Position numbers and translations under genes: made by a program. A stretch of 64,000 nucleotides of DNA from Tangfeifania diversioriginum (GTDB lineage Bacteria > Bacteroidota > Bacteroidia > Bacteroidales > Prolixibacteraceae), in NCBI RefSeq assembly GCF_900141875.1, contig NZ_FQZE01000005.1, positions 124,001 through 188,000 of the forward strand. The letters run 5' to 3'. Shown in pieces: positions 34,579-46,555 of this stretch. Below the pieces are notes generated by a model. The model saw only the letters and a list, made by a program, of their open reading frames with translations. It ran no database searches and was not told where the DNA came from. Within the stretch, counting starts at the first letter, position 1. Every line of letters begins with the position of its first letter.

Positions 34579-35664
34579 ATGGCAGAATACGCATTATTAG
34601 AAAAACATGAATCGATAAAACACCGCTTCGAAGAGGTGCAGCAAATGATTACCGATCCGGAAATTATTGCTGACATGAAGCGCTATGTAAAACTGAACCA
34701 GGAATATAAAAGCCTGGAAAAATTACTTGCAGTTTTTAAAGAATATAAAAACCTGATTGACAACCTTGAGTCAGGAAAAGAGATGCTCGCCGAAGAATCG
34801 GACGAAGAACTGCGCGAGATGGCACGCGAGGAAATGGAAATAGCCGAAGAAAAAATACCGGAAAAAGAGCAGGAGATAAAAATGTTACTGGTGCCTTCGG
34901 ATCCTGAAGACGATAAAAACGCCATTCTGGAAATCCGTGCCGGTACCGGCGGCGACGAAGCCAGCATTTTTGCCGGCGACCTGTTCCGCATGTACTCCAA
35001 ATTCTGCGAGAAAAAAGGCTGGAAAATGGAAGTCACAAATATAAACGAGGGAACAGCCGGTGGCTACAAAGAAATTGTTACCAAGGTGAGCGGAAGCGGA
35101 GTTTACGGAATTCTGAAATACGAATCGGGTGTGCACCGGGTTCAGCGCGTTCCGCAAACCGAAACCCAGGGACGTGTGCACACATCGGCTGCCACGGTGG
35201 CTGTTTTGCCCGAAGCCGAAGAGTTCGATGTGGAACTGAAAGAATCCGACATTAAAAAAGATACGTACTGTTCTTCCGGGCCAGGCGGACAGTCGGTAAA
35301 CACCACCTACTCGGCCATCCGGTTAACGCACATTCCCACTGGTATTGTAGTAACCTGCCAGGATGAAAAGTCGCAGTTAAAGAACCTGGCCAAGGCAATG
35401 AACGAATTGCGTACGCGTATTTACAACATGGAGTACCAAAAGTATATCGACGAAATTTCATCGAAGCGGAAAACCATGGTTTCTACCGGCGACCGCTCGG
35501 CAAAAATCCGCACCTACAACTGGCCGCAGGGACGCGTTACCGATCACCGCATTAACCTGACCATGTACAACCTGCAGGCAATTATTAATGGTGACATCGA
35601 CGAAATCATCGAAAAACTGATGATTGAAGAGAACGCCCAGAAACTGAAGGAAGCGGAGATTTAA
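34579..35664 (+). CDS. prfA: Peptide chain release factor 1
   Basis: RF1 ends translation at UAG and UAA. The 361-residue protein has the GGQ motif in SSGPGGQSVNTTYSAIRLTH, where the glutamine enters the peptidyl-transferase centre, and the RF1-type P-x-T recognition tripeptide (PQT) in RVQRVPQTETQGRVHTS; RF2 would have SPF. The N-terminal coiled domain is typical (EKHESIKHRFEEVQQMI). The length matches the family. Confidence 0.95.
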   Translation: MAEYALLEKHESIKHRFEEVQQMITDPEIIADMKRYVKLNQEYKSLEKLLAVFKEYKNLIDNLESGKEMLAEESDEELREMAREEMEIAEEKIPEKEQEIKMLLVPSDPEDDKNAILEIRAGTGGDEASIFAGDLFRMYSKFCEKKGWKMEVTNINEGTAGGYKEIVTKVSGSGVYGILKYESGVHRVQRVPQTETQGRVHTSAATVAVLPEAEEFDVELKESDIKKDTYCSSGPGGQSVNTTYSAIRLTHIPTGIVVTCQDEKSQLKNLAKAMNELRTRIYNMEYQKYIDEISSKRKTMVSTGDRSAKIRTYNWPQGRVTDHRINLTMYNLQAIINGDIDEIIEKLMIEENAQKLKEAEI

Positions 35665-35753
35665 TCTGAAATTGCAAACTGGACCCAATTGGAGGGTATT
35701 AAAATAAATTGCAATTGGAGTGATGATTCATTAGCTTTGTTAAAAAGAGGAAA

Positions 35754-35987
35754 ATGGAATATATTTCAGAAAGAATAACAATTGACGAAAAAATTTGTAA
35801 TGGGAAACCGACCATTCGTGGGTCTAGAATTACAGTTCAAACTTTACTGGAATTTCTTTCGGCAGGTGACACTATTGAAGATATTTTAAAGCAATATCCT
35901 TCTATTGAGTTGGAAGACATTCAGGCGTCACTAAAATTTGCAGCAACTTTGCTGGGGAAAAGCTATTCTATAAAACCAGTTGCCTGA
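35754..35987 (+). CDS. DUF433 antitoxin-like protein
   Basis: The 77-residue protein matches DUF433: ERITIDEKICNGKPTIRGSRITV, then a helix-turn-helix-like segment LLEFLSAGDTIEDILKQYPSIELEDIQASL. DUF433 proteins are VapB-like antitoxins paired with PIN-like toxins. Its stop overlaps the start of the next gene (TGATG), a tight toxin-antitoxin layout. Confidence 0.88.
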   Translation: MEYISERITIDEKICNGKPTIRGSRITVQTLLEFLSAGDTIEDILKQYPSIELEDIQASLKFAATLLGKSYSIKPVA

Positions 35988-36328
35988 TGTTCAAATTTCT
36001 TATTGATGCAAATCTTCCTTACTATTTTGAACTTTGGAATAACAAGAGTTGCATCCATGTGCATGATTTACCTGGAATTTCTACTGATGAAGATATTTGG
36101 CAGTATTCGAAAGAAGAAAATTTGGTGATTGTCACAAAAGATGGCGACTTTTCAAATAAAATTCTTTATAAAACTCCGCCACCCAAAGTCGTTCACCTGA
36201 AGATTGGGAACATGAAAATGAAAGAATTACATGCTTTTCTGAATCGGGTTTGGCCTACAATTTTAGGAGAGTTGGATAATCATAAACTCATTAACGTATT
36301 CCACGATAGAATTGAATCTTTGACTTAA
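35987..36328 (+). CDS. DUF5615 PIN-like toxin
   Basis: This 113-residue protein belongs to the PIN-like DUF5615 family: the first acidic residue is in [10 protein letters not shown], another set lies in [26 protein letters not shown], followed by the [12 protein letters not shown] strand. These acidic residues would form the metal site of a ribonuclease. With the overlapping DUF433 gene it forms a predicted type II toxin-antitoxin pair inserted between prfA and pyrF. Confidence 0.87.
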   Translation: MFKFLIDANLPYYFELWNNKSCIHVHDLPGISTDEDIWQYSKEENLVIVTKDGDFSNKILYKTPPPKVVHLKIGNMKMKELHAFLNRVWPTILGELDNHKLINVFHDRIESLT

Positions 36329-36339
36329 ATTTCATAAAA

Positions 36340-37170
36340 ATGAATAACGAACTACTCTTCCAACAAATCCAAAAAAAACGTAGTTTCCTTTGTGTAGGTC
36401 TCGATACCGATATTCAAAGAGTACCGAAAAATTTACTGAATGCGGCTGATCCGGTTTTGGCATTCAACAGAAAAATTATTGATGCCACTGCGGATTATAC
36501 AGTCGCCTATAAACCCAACATCGCTTTCTACGAAAGTTTGGGCTGGAAAGGCTGGCATACGCTCGAAAAAACAGTGGAGTATTTAAAATCGAAATATCCT
36601 GAAATTTTCCTGATCGCCGATGCCAAACGCGGCGATATTGGAAACACCTCGGATTTATACGCCCGCGCATTTTTCGAAAAGCTCGATTTCGATGCCGTTA
36701 CCGTGGCTCCTTATATGGGCGAGGATTCGGTAAAACCATTCATGAACTACACTGAAAAGTGGGTGGTTCTGCTGGCGCTCACCTCCAACGAAGGCGCTGC
36801 CGATTTTCAATATTTAAAAAATGAAGAATCTGGTGACCAGCTCTTTGAATCAGTGCTGAAAACATCCCAAAATTGGGGCACGCCTGAAAACATGATGTAC
36901 GTAGTTGGCGCTACAAAAGCCGAGAAGCTGAAAGAGATCCGGCAAATTGTTCCTGACCATTTCCTCTTGGTTCCCGGAGTGGGTGCACAGGGAGGAAGCT
37001 TGCAGGAGGTAGCCAAAAACGGCATGAACAGCCACTGTGGTTTGCTCGTAAATTCCTCGCGCGGAATTATTTATGCTTCCGGCGAGAAAGACTTTGCTAA
37101 AAAAGCGGGGGAAGCAGCCAAAGCGGTTCAGCAGGAAATGGAACTATTGCTGAAAGAAAAAGGATTATAG
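36340..37170 (+). CDS. pyrF: Orotidine 5'-phosphate decarboxylase (type 2)
   Basis: PyrF converts OMP to UMP, the last step of pyrimidine synthesis. The 276-residue protein has the GLDTD start of the barrel, [10 protein letters not shown], and the catalytic [19 protein letters not shown], in which the Asp-Lys-Asp set is intact. The C-terminal phosphate loop has [10 protein letters not shown] and [10 protein letters not shown]. Length fits the longer PyrF subtype found in Bacteroidota and Mycobacteria. Confidence 0.95.
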   Translation: MNNELLFQQIQKKRSFLCVGLDTDIQRVPKNLLNAADPVLAFNRKIIDATADYTVAYKPNIAFYESLGWKGWHTLEKTVEYLKSKYPEIFLIADAKRGDIGNTSDLYARAFFEKLDFDAVTVAPYMGEDSVKPFMNYTEKWVVLLALTSNEGAADFQYLKNEESGDQLFESVLKTSQNWGTPENMMYVVGATKAEKLKEIRQIVPDHFLLVPGVGAQGGSLQEVAKNGMNSHCGLLVNSSRGIIYASGEKDFAKKAGEAAKAVQQEMELLLKEKGL

Positions 37171-37210
37171 CGATTGGCGGGGGCGAACCCTGAAAATCAC
37201 TATAATCCTT
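37160..37210. terminator. Hairpin between convergent pyrF and SQR-like gene
   Basis: AAGGATTATAGCGATT and AATCACTATAATCCTT form a 16-bp stem with one mismatch around a 19-base loop. It spans the end of pyrF and could terminate transcripts from both sides, but the T-run is short. Confidence 0.5.
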
Positions 37211-37235
37211 CATCGTTCTCAGCGCATTCTTTCGG

Positions 37236-38582
37236 TTACATCAATCCTTTTAACATTCCCTGGTAATACATTGGTTTCAGGCCGTGAGCCTTGAGTACCC
37301 ACCACATGCCACGTTCCACTCCGGGATCGATAAACGGAATTGTAGGATTCAGCTCTTTCCCGTAGCCAAATTCACACATCAGCACCTTGCCGTATTCCGT
37401 CACAATGGGACAGGCTGTATAACCATCGTATTTTTCTGTTGGTTCTTTTCCTTCCATTATCGAAACCAGGTTTGCAGCAGCGATGGGGGCCTGCATGCGG
37501 ATGGCTGCTCCGGTTTTACTGGTTGCAAGTCCTGCCGCATCGCCCAAAACCATTATGTTTTTATAATCGGGATGAACCAGTGTTTCCTGGTCAACTTTTA
37601 CCCAGCCACCGTGGCGGAGTTCGCCCTCGGTAATCGGAAGCGGTGAGTTGCGCACAAAATCCGGCGTTCCCATAGGCGGGGTAACATGCAGAAAATCGTA
37701 ATCTACTGTAACTAATTCGGTTTCTGCACTTATTGGCAACTTTGCCTGGGTGGGTTCTTCCAATACCTGAAAAACTGCTTTTTGGGCTGCACTGTCCACA
37801 GAAACCAACCGGCGTTTGTAGTGCACATCTATTTTGCGTTCATCGTACAAATGCTGAAGCCGGTCGCCAAAAATGGCAGGTGTCATTAAATTGGTTGAAT
37901 TGCAGTAGTAATCAAACTGAAAACCTTGCCTGCTCTCCTTCTTTTTGAGGAAATCCTCTGTTAAAAGGGTAATTTTTTTGGGAGCACCGCCGCATTTCAA
38001 CTTGGTGTAGGTATCCGTGAAAACGAGCCTTCCTTCTTTTTTTGAAGTAAGTTTTTGCAACGCTTCATAACACTTTTTCGCTCCATTGTAATCGTAAATG
38101 GAATGAACATCGCTCTCGCCAAGCATTTCTTTCGACAATCCTTCGATTTGCTCATAATCTGTAACACAACCAGGTACAAGCACCAAAAAGTCGTAATCAA
38201 CTTTTCCGTTTTGGGCAGTAATTACTGAATTATTGTCCGGGTTCAATTCCGTTACCCTGTCTTTCATCCACGTCACTCCCCTGGGAATTAATTCCTTCGT
38301 GGGTTTTAAAATTTCATCCGGCGTAAAAGTTCCGGAAGCAATTAAAGTGTAACCCGGCTGATAATGATGAATTTCGTTGGGTTCGATGATGGTGATGTCA
38401 TCATACCTGAGTTGGTCACTAAGATAGGCGGCCATGGTTATTCCTGCAGCACCGCCTCCTACAATTACAATTTTCGCTTTAACCTTGCTCTCTGAAAAAA
38501 AATCAAAGGCTCTTTCTGTAACAACTAAACCGCCAAGGCCCACTGCCCCGGCAGTAATAAATTTTCTTCTGCTAATCATCAT
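37236..38582 (-). CDS. FAD-dependent oxidoreductase, sulfide:quinone oxidoreductase-like (type II), Tat-type N-terminus
   Basis: This 448-residue flavoprotein has a GxGxxG FAD motif (KIVIVGGGAAGITMAAYL) and the second nucleotide motif GDAAGLATSKTGAAI. Three cysteines fit the SQR set: VPGCVTDYEQIEGL, LKCGGAPKKITLL and TACPIVTEYGKVL; the last two segments resemble mitochondrial type II SQOR. It would oxidise sulfide and pass electrons to quinone. The N-terminus SRRKFITAGAVGLGG is twin-arginine-like, which is unusual for SQR and would place it in the periplasm or on the outer face of the inner membrane. It is monocistronic. Confidence 0.85.
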   Translation of the reverse strand: MMISRRKFITAGAVGLGGLVVTERAFDFFSESKVKAKIVIVGGGAAGITMAAYLSDQLRYDDITIIEPNEIHHYQPGYTLIASGTFTPDEILKPTKELIPRGVTWMKDRVTELNPDNNSVITAQNGKVDYDFLVLVPGCVTDYEQIEGLSKEMLGESDVHSIYDYNGAKKCYEALQKLTSKKEGRLVFTDTYTKLKCGGAPKKITLLTEDFLKKKESRQGFQFDYYCNSTNLMTPAIFGDRLQHLYDERKIDVHYKRRLVSVDSAAQKAVFQVLEEPTQAKLPISAETELVTVDYDFLHVTPPMGTPDFVRNSPLPITEGELRHGGWVKVDQETLVHPDYKNIMVLGDAAGLATSKTGAAIRMQAPIAAANLVSIMEGKEPTEKYDGYTACPIVTEYGKVLMCEFGYGKELNPTIPFIDPGVERGMWWVLKAHGLKPMYYQGMLKGLM

Positions 38583-38710
38583 CTTTACTTTTTATGGTTT
38601 ATAATTGGTTCTTTGAATAGGTAGGTAAAACCTACAGCAAGTATAATTGTCATCCCCATAAAAAATGATGAGATATCTCTGGTTACAGGAAATTTTACAT
38701 TTTATTAAAG

Positions 38711-42529
<3,819 letters not shown>

Positions 42530-42544
42530 TCACCCGCCATTCAG

Positions 42545-42576
42545 CAATTTTACAATTTCACAGTTTTACAATTTTT
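42545..42576. repeat. Four tandem 8-bp imperfect repeats
   Basis: The units CAATTTTA, CAATTTCA, CAGTTTTA and CAATTTTT follow one another directly next to the AraC stop codon. They are AT-rich intergenic repeats of unknown role. Confidence 0.7.
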
Positions 42577-43445
42577 TATTCATGAAACCGCTGAAAATAC
42601 TCCGTTGGGGTCATTTGGGTGTGGCGTTTGAAGGTGCGGTTAAAGTTAGACAAATTGTTGAAACCACTTTCGAAGCATACCTGGGTAACCGAGAGTTTTC
42701 CTTCTATTATAAGTTTGCAGGCATAGCTGATACGTAAATCGGTTACGTATTCCGATAACGATTTTCCTGTTTTTTCTTTAAAAAACCGGCAAAAGGCAGA
42801 CGGATGCAGATGTGCAATTTCGGCCACTTTCTCCAGTTTAATTTTTTGCTGATATTGGGTTGTAAGCAGGTGCAACACTTTAGTCAGCCTGTTATCTGTA
42901 AAATCATGGTTCTGTTGATGGTATAATTCGCCGGCCAGCAACCTGTATTCTTCGGTTTTTGCCAGTTCGTGCAGTAATTTCAGCAACTGAATCACACGGT
43001 CGAACCCTGAGCTTTGGGCAATCTTAATCACCTGTTTGCCGGCTTCCTCAGCAACCTTTGGTAAGAAGCGTATTCCCCGCGACGAACGACTAAATAACTC
43101 CTGGATGACATGGAATTCCGGGTAATCGAAAAGCGATGCGCGAAACAGATCACCGGGGAATTGAATGACTATATAATTTATAAGTTCATTGCTGTCGGGT
43201 GCGTGGTATTTTTCATCGCTTCGCCAAAAGTGCGGCAGATTGCTGCCCAGCATGGCCAAATCGCCTGACTCAAATTGTTCGGCATTATCGGCAACAAAAC
43301 TGGTTCCTGTACCTTCAATCACGTACAAAATCTCATATTCGCTGTGAAAATGCCAGGGATAAGTAAAATGCGGCATTTTCCGCCATTTCACTTTAACAGC
43401 CGAACGAAGCGGGAAATCAATATGCTCCTGCATCACTTTCATCAA
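42576..43445 (-). CDS. AraC family transcriptional regulator
   Basis: The 289-residue protein has an N-terminal cupin sensor domain (PHFTYPWHFHSEYEILYVIEGTG) and a C-terminal AraC-type pair of helix-turn-helix motifs (HLHPSAFCRFFKEKTGKSLSEYV and VCFESGFNNLSNFNRTFKRHTQMTPTEY). The sensor probably binds a sugar. It is divergent from the URO-D-like gene across 105 bp and likely controls that cluster. Confidence 0.93.
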   Translation of the reverse strand: MMKVMQEHIDFPLRSAVKVKWRKMPHFTYPWHFHSEYEILYVIEGTGTSFVADNAEQFESGDLAMLGSNLPHFWRSDEKYHAPDSNELINYIVIQFPGDLFRASLFDYPEFHVIQELFSRSSRGIRFLPKVAEEAGKQVIKIAQSSGFDRVIQLLKLLHELAKTEEYRLLAGELYHQQNHDFTDNRLTKVLHLLTTQYQQKIKLEKVAEIAHLHPSAFCRFFKEKTGKSLSEYVTDLRISYACKLIIEGKLSVTQVCFESGFNNLSNFNRTFKRHTQMTPTEYFQRFHE

Positions 43446-43519
43446 ATAAAATTACTGAAAATGTTAAAACAGTACAAATACCTGCTAAAAAAATACTGTC
43501 ATTTCAACGGCAAAAAAAC

Positions 43520-43527
43520 TAAATTTG
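43520..43527 (+). promoter_or_regulatory. -7 box of the URO-D-like gene
   Basis: TAAATTTG matches TAnnTTTG, 24 bases before the ATG. No TTG box is found at 17-23 bases upstream, which would fit an activator-dependent promoter controlled by the divergent AraC protein. Confidence 0.45.
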
Positions 43528-43550
43528 GGTAATAAAACTAATCTGAAATT

Positions 43551-44588
43551 ATGACAAACCAACAATGGCAGTTGCTGCTGGAAACAGTTAATGGTAAAAC
43601 ACCGGACAAACCGGTCACCGGTTTTATCATCGACAGTCCGTGGCTGCCCGGATGGGCGGGAGTGACCACACTTCAGTTTTATTCTTCCGAGAAAATTTGG
43701 TTTGAAACCAATAAAAAAGCCATTGAAATCTTTTCCGACATCATTTTTCTCCCCGGATTTTGGTCGGAGTTTGGCATGTGTACCGAACCGTCAGCATTTG
43801 GTGCCAAACTGGTGTGGAACGAGTTTAACCTGCCCCATGCCAACAAAATTATCAGTGAAATTACAGCGGCTGGAAATTTGAAAGTTCCCAATCCGAAAAC
43901 CGACGGTTTGCTGCCTTTTATTATTCAGCGACTGTTGAATTACCACAAACCGATACAGGAAATGGGGCATGAAGTAAAATTCGCCGTGGTCCGCGGCCCG
44001 CTGAATATTGCTTCATTTCTGCTCGGTTCTACTGAATTGATGATGGGATTTATGATGGATCCGGAAAACAGCCATAAGCTGCTGGAAACCATTACCAGGT
44101 TCAGTGTTCAGTGGATTGATTACCAGAAAGATATGTTCCCGTCAATAGAAGGAGTTCTGGTACTTGACGATATAGTGGGTTTTATTGGAGAAGAGGAGTG
44201 CAAAGAATTTGCAGTGCCCTATATCAAGCGTATTTTCAATGCCTTCGATTCCAAACTGAACTTTTTCCATAACGATGCGCAGGGACTGGTATCATCGCCT
44301 TACCTGAAAGAAATGGGTGTTGATTTATTCAATTTCAGTTTTGAACATTCTATGAAAGAAATCCGTGAGCTGGCCGGCCCTGAAGTAGCGCTGATTGGAA
44401 ACCTGCCACCCCGCGATGTACTGGCTGCCGGAACTCCGGAGCATGTGAGAGAAGAAACCCGTAAAATGGTGCATGATTTCGGCGACAAAAACCGGGTAAT
44501 CTGGTCGTGTGGCGGCGGAATGCCACCCGGTGTTTCAACCGAAAATATCAAAGCGTTTAAGGAAACAATTGATGAAGAAATAAAATGA
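43551..44588 (+). CDS. Uroporphyrinogen decarboxylase family protein
   Basis: The 345-residue protein has the URO-D-like TIM-barrel fold (DSPWLPGWAGV, FHNDAQGLVSSPYLKEMGVDLFNFSFE, and the late CGGGMPPGVSTENIKAF). Relatives include methylcobamide:CoM methyltransferases (MtaA/MtbA), but neither the heme HemE signature nor a clear Zn-binding HxC...C set is obvious. In glycan-linked clusters of Bacteroidota such proteins are common and of unknown reaction. It is divergent from the AraC gene and precedes the PmoA-like gene. Confidence 0.85.
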   Translation: MTNQQWQLLLETVNGKTPDKPVTGFIIDSPWLPGWAGVTTLQFYSSEKIWFETNKKAIEIFSDIIFLPGFWSEFGMCTEPSAFGAKLVWNEFNLPHANKIISEITAAGNLKVPNPKTDGLLPFIIQRLLNYHKPIQEMGHEVKFAVVRGPLNIASFLLGSTELMMGFMMDPENSHKLLETITRFSVQWIDYQKDMFPSIEGVLVLDDIVGFIGEEECKEFAVPYIKRIFNAFDSKLNFFHNDAQGLVSSPYLKEMGVDLFNFSFEHSMKEIRELAGPEVALIGNLPPRDVLAAGTPEHVREETRKMVHDFGDKNRVIWSCGGGMPPGVSTENIKAFKETIDEEIK

Positions 44589-44597
44589 ATAAGAGAA

Positions 44598-44668
44598 AAC
44601 CACATAGGCACATAGGACACATTAGAAATTTAAAATCATCCTATGTGCTCTATTGTGCCTATGTGGTT
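44598..44668. repeat. Imperfect long palindrome (CCACATAGGCACATAG type)
   Basis: The arms AACCACATAGGCACATAG and its imperfect complement CTATTGTGCCTATGTGGTT surround a 20-30-base centre. It could form a hairpin in the URO-D/PmoA intergenic transcript. Confidence 0.75.
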
Positions 44669-44715
44669 AAAATATGATTGGCTTTTAAATGAATCATTGA
44701 CATAAAAGTAAAAGT

Positions 44716-45960
44716 ATGGAAAAAATATTCTGTTTGATTTTCGTAGTTTTTAGCTTGCAGTTAAATGCACAGAAGCTGACAAAATTTTCAGTTCATATTG
44801 ATGAGGAGCGTATCGATGCACCGGTTTCGTTGTCGCTCGACGGACTGAACTACAATACCGATGAAGGCAAGTTAACGCTTTATGAAGTAACGCCCGGCGG
44901 AGAAAAACTGATCGCCAGTCAGCTTGAACCCGGCCATTCGGCAAAACTCTGGTTTTTTTTAAAAGGGGAATCAAAAAAAGGATCTTCCCGCGAATTTATA
45001 TTGAAGCAGGAGGACAAAGCAATTAACGCAGAATCACAAGTTTTAGTAAAAAGAAATCAAAAAGATTTGAGTTTACTGCAAAACGATAAACCAATTTTAA
45101 ATTACCGTTTTGAAACCACCTTCCCGCCCGAGGGAGTGAATCCGCTTTTCAAGCGTTCCGGTTTTATTCATCCGCTTTGGTCGCCCGGCGGCGAAGTGCT
45201 TTCGCGCATTCAACCACCCGACCACTACCACCATTACGGAATTTGGGGACCGTGGACAAAAACTCACATTGGCGATCGGGAAGTGGATTTCTGGAACCTG
45301 GCGAAAGGACAGGGCACGGTTAAGTTTGCCGGTTTTTTATCAGAATCGGAAGGTGAAATTTTCAGTGGATTTCAGGCGTTGCAGCAACACATCGATTTTG
45401 GCGGACACGGGCCTGACCAGGTGGCCATGAACGAAATCCTGGACGTGCGGGTGTGGAATATTTCAGACGATATTCGAGTAATCGACTACACCACCACCCT
45501 GAACAGTCCGCTCGAAAACGGAATTATGCTCGATGCTTACCGTTACGGCGGGGGCATTGGTTTCCGCGCCACCGAAAAATGGCACAAAGACAATTGTACT
45601 GTGCTGACTTCCGACGGAAAAACCAGGGCAGATGCCGATGGTTCGTACGCCCGCTGGTGTATTGTTGAGGGTGAATCGGAAACCGAAGAAGGCCGCTCGG
45701 GAATCCTGTTTCTGAGTCACCCGTCAAACCGGATGCACCCCGAACCCATGCGCGTTTGGCCGTTAGATGCCAACGGCGGACGTGGTGATATGTATTTCGA
45801 ATTTGTACCCATCAGGCACGATGACTGGAAACTGAACTCAAATCAAAACTACACATTAAAATACCGGATGGTTGTTTTCGACGGTAAAATGGATTCCGAG
45901 ACAGCCGAAATGTACTGGAACAGTTTTGCAACTGTGCCACAAGTTACAATTGATGAATAA
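44716..45960 (+). CDS. PmoA-like protein (DUF6807), long form
   Basis: This 414-residue exported protein has a signal peptide (QLNAQ) and the DUF6807 pattern: PLFKRSGFIHPLWSPGGEVLSRIQPPDHYHHYGIWGPW (histidine-rich core, possibly a metal or substrate site), EREVDFWNL-like segment, and a late FLSHPSNRMHPEPMRVWPL. The N-terminal ~100 residues form an extra beta domain absent in the shorter paralogue at 46556. It follows the URO-D-like gene, and its likely role is in sugar catabolism. The exact reaction is unknown. Confidence 0.85.
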   Translation: MEKIFCLIFVVFSLQLNAQKLTKFSVHIDEERIDAPVSLSLDGLNYNTDEGKLTLYEVTPGGEKLIASQLEPGHSAKLWFFLKGESKKGSSREFILKQEDKAINAESQVLVKRNQKDLSLLQNDKPILNYRFETTFPPEGVNPLFKRSGFIHPLWSPGGEVLSRIQPPDHYHHYGIWGPWTKTHIGDREVDFWNLAKGQGTVKFAGFLSESEGEIFSGFQALQQHIDFGGHGPDQVAMNEILDVRVWNISDDIRVIDYTTTLNSPLENGIMLDAYRYGGGIGFRATEKWHKDNCTVLTSDGKTRADADGSYARWCIVEGESETEEGRSGILFLSHPSNRMHPEPMRVWPLDANGGRGDMYFEFVPIRHDDWKLNSNQNYTLKYRMVVFDGKMDSETAEMYWNSFATVPQVTIDE

Positions 45961-45964
45961 AAAA

Positions 45965-46015
45965 AATCTGTGAATCTGTGGCGAAAGAAAAATCACAGCC
46001 ACCGATTCACAGATT
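45965..46015. repeat. Hairpin repeat upstream of the GxxExxY gene
   Basis: AATCTGTGAATCTGTGGC and GCCACCGATTCACAGATT form an 18-bp stem with one mismatch. It matches the element downstream of the gene. Confidence 0.8.
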
Positions 46016-46061
46016 AATAACTAATTGCAATATCGTCTGATTGTTATTGAATTAAAAAAAA

Positions 46062-46454
46062 ATGAGCCGAAACTACGATGATAAAAAATACCCGCTGCAA
46101 AAGGAGAGTTACGAAATAATCGGAATTTGCATGGAGGTACATCGGATTTTAGGAAAAGGATTTCTGGAAATTGTTTATAAAGATGCATTGGAATATGAAT
46201 TCACAAAAAAAGGAATTCCTTACGAGCGTGAAAAGAAATATGAAATTGAGTACAAAGACATTATTCTGCCTCATCATTTTTATGCCGATTTTGTAGTTTA
46301 TAACAAAATTATTCTTGAAGTAAAAGCGCAACAGGGAATTGTTGAAAATCATTACAAATGGGTTATTAATTATCTTGCAGCATCGAAATGTAAATTGGGT
46401 TTAATTGTAAATTTTGGAGAAGATTCATTAATAACAAAACGAGTTATCTTATAA
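46062..46454 (+). CDS. GxxExxY family protein (PD-(D/E)XK nuclease-like)
   Basis: The 130-residue protein has the GFLEIVY motif (GxxExxY) in ILGKGFLEIVYKDALEYE, an aspartate in FYADFVVY and the EVK triad in IILEVKAQ, the PD-(D/E)XK nuclease core. Stand-alone proteins of this type are common in Bacteroidota and uncharacterised. It is bracketed by two copies of a 50-bp hairpin, 46 bases before the start and 26 after the stop, so it looks like an inserted cassette between the two PmoA-like genes. Confidence 0.88.
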   Translation: MSRNYDDKKYPLQKESYEIIGICMEVHRILGKGFLEIVYKDALEYEFTKKGIPYEREKKYEIEYKDIILPHHFYADFVVYNKIILEVKAQQGIVENHYKWVINYLAASKCKLGLIVNFGEDSLITKRVIL

Positions 46455-46480
46455 TCTGTGACATTGCATAAAAGAAATAC

Positions 46481-46532
46481 AATCTGTGAATCTGTGGCAA
46501 CATCTCCTGTTTTTGCCACAGATTCACAGATT
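46481..46532. repeat. Hairpin repeat downstream of the GxxExxY gene
   Basis: The arms AATCTGTGAATCTGTGGCAA and TTGCCACAGATTCACAGATT are a perfect 20-bp inverted repeat around a 12-base loop. A third partial copy (AATCTGTG) lies at 46453-46460. Confidence 0.85.
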
Positions 46533-46555
46533 AAAAACTTAAAACAAAAAATAAA

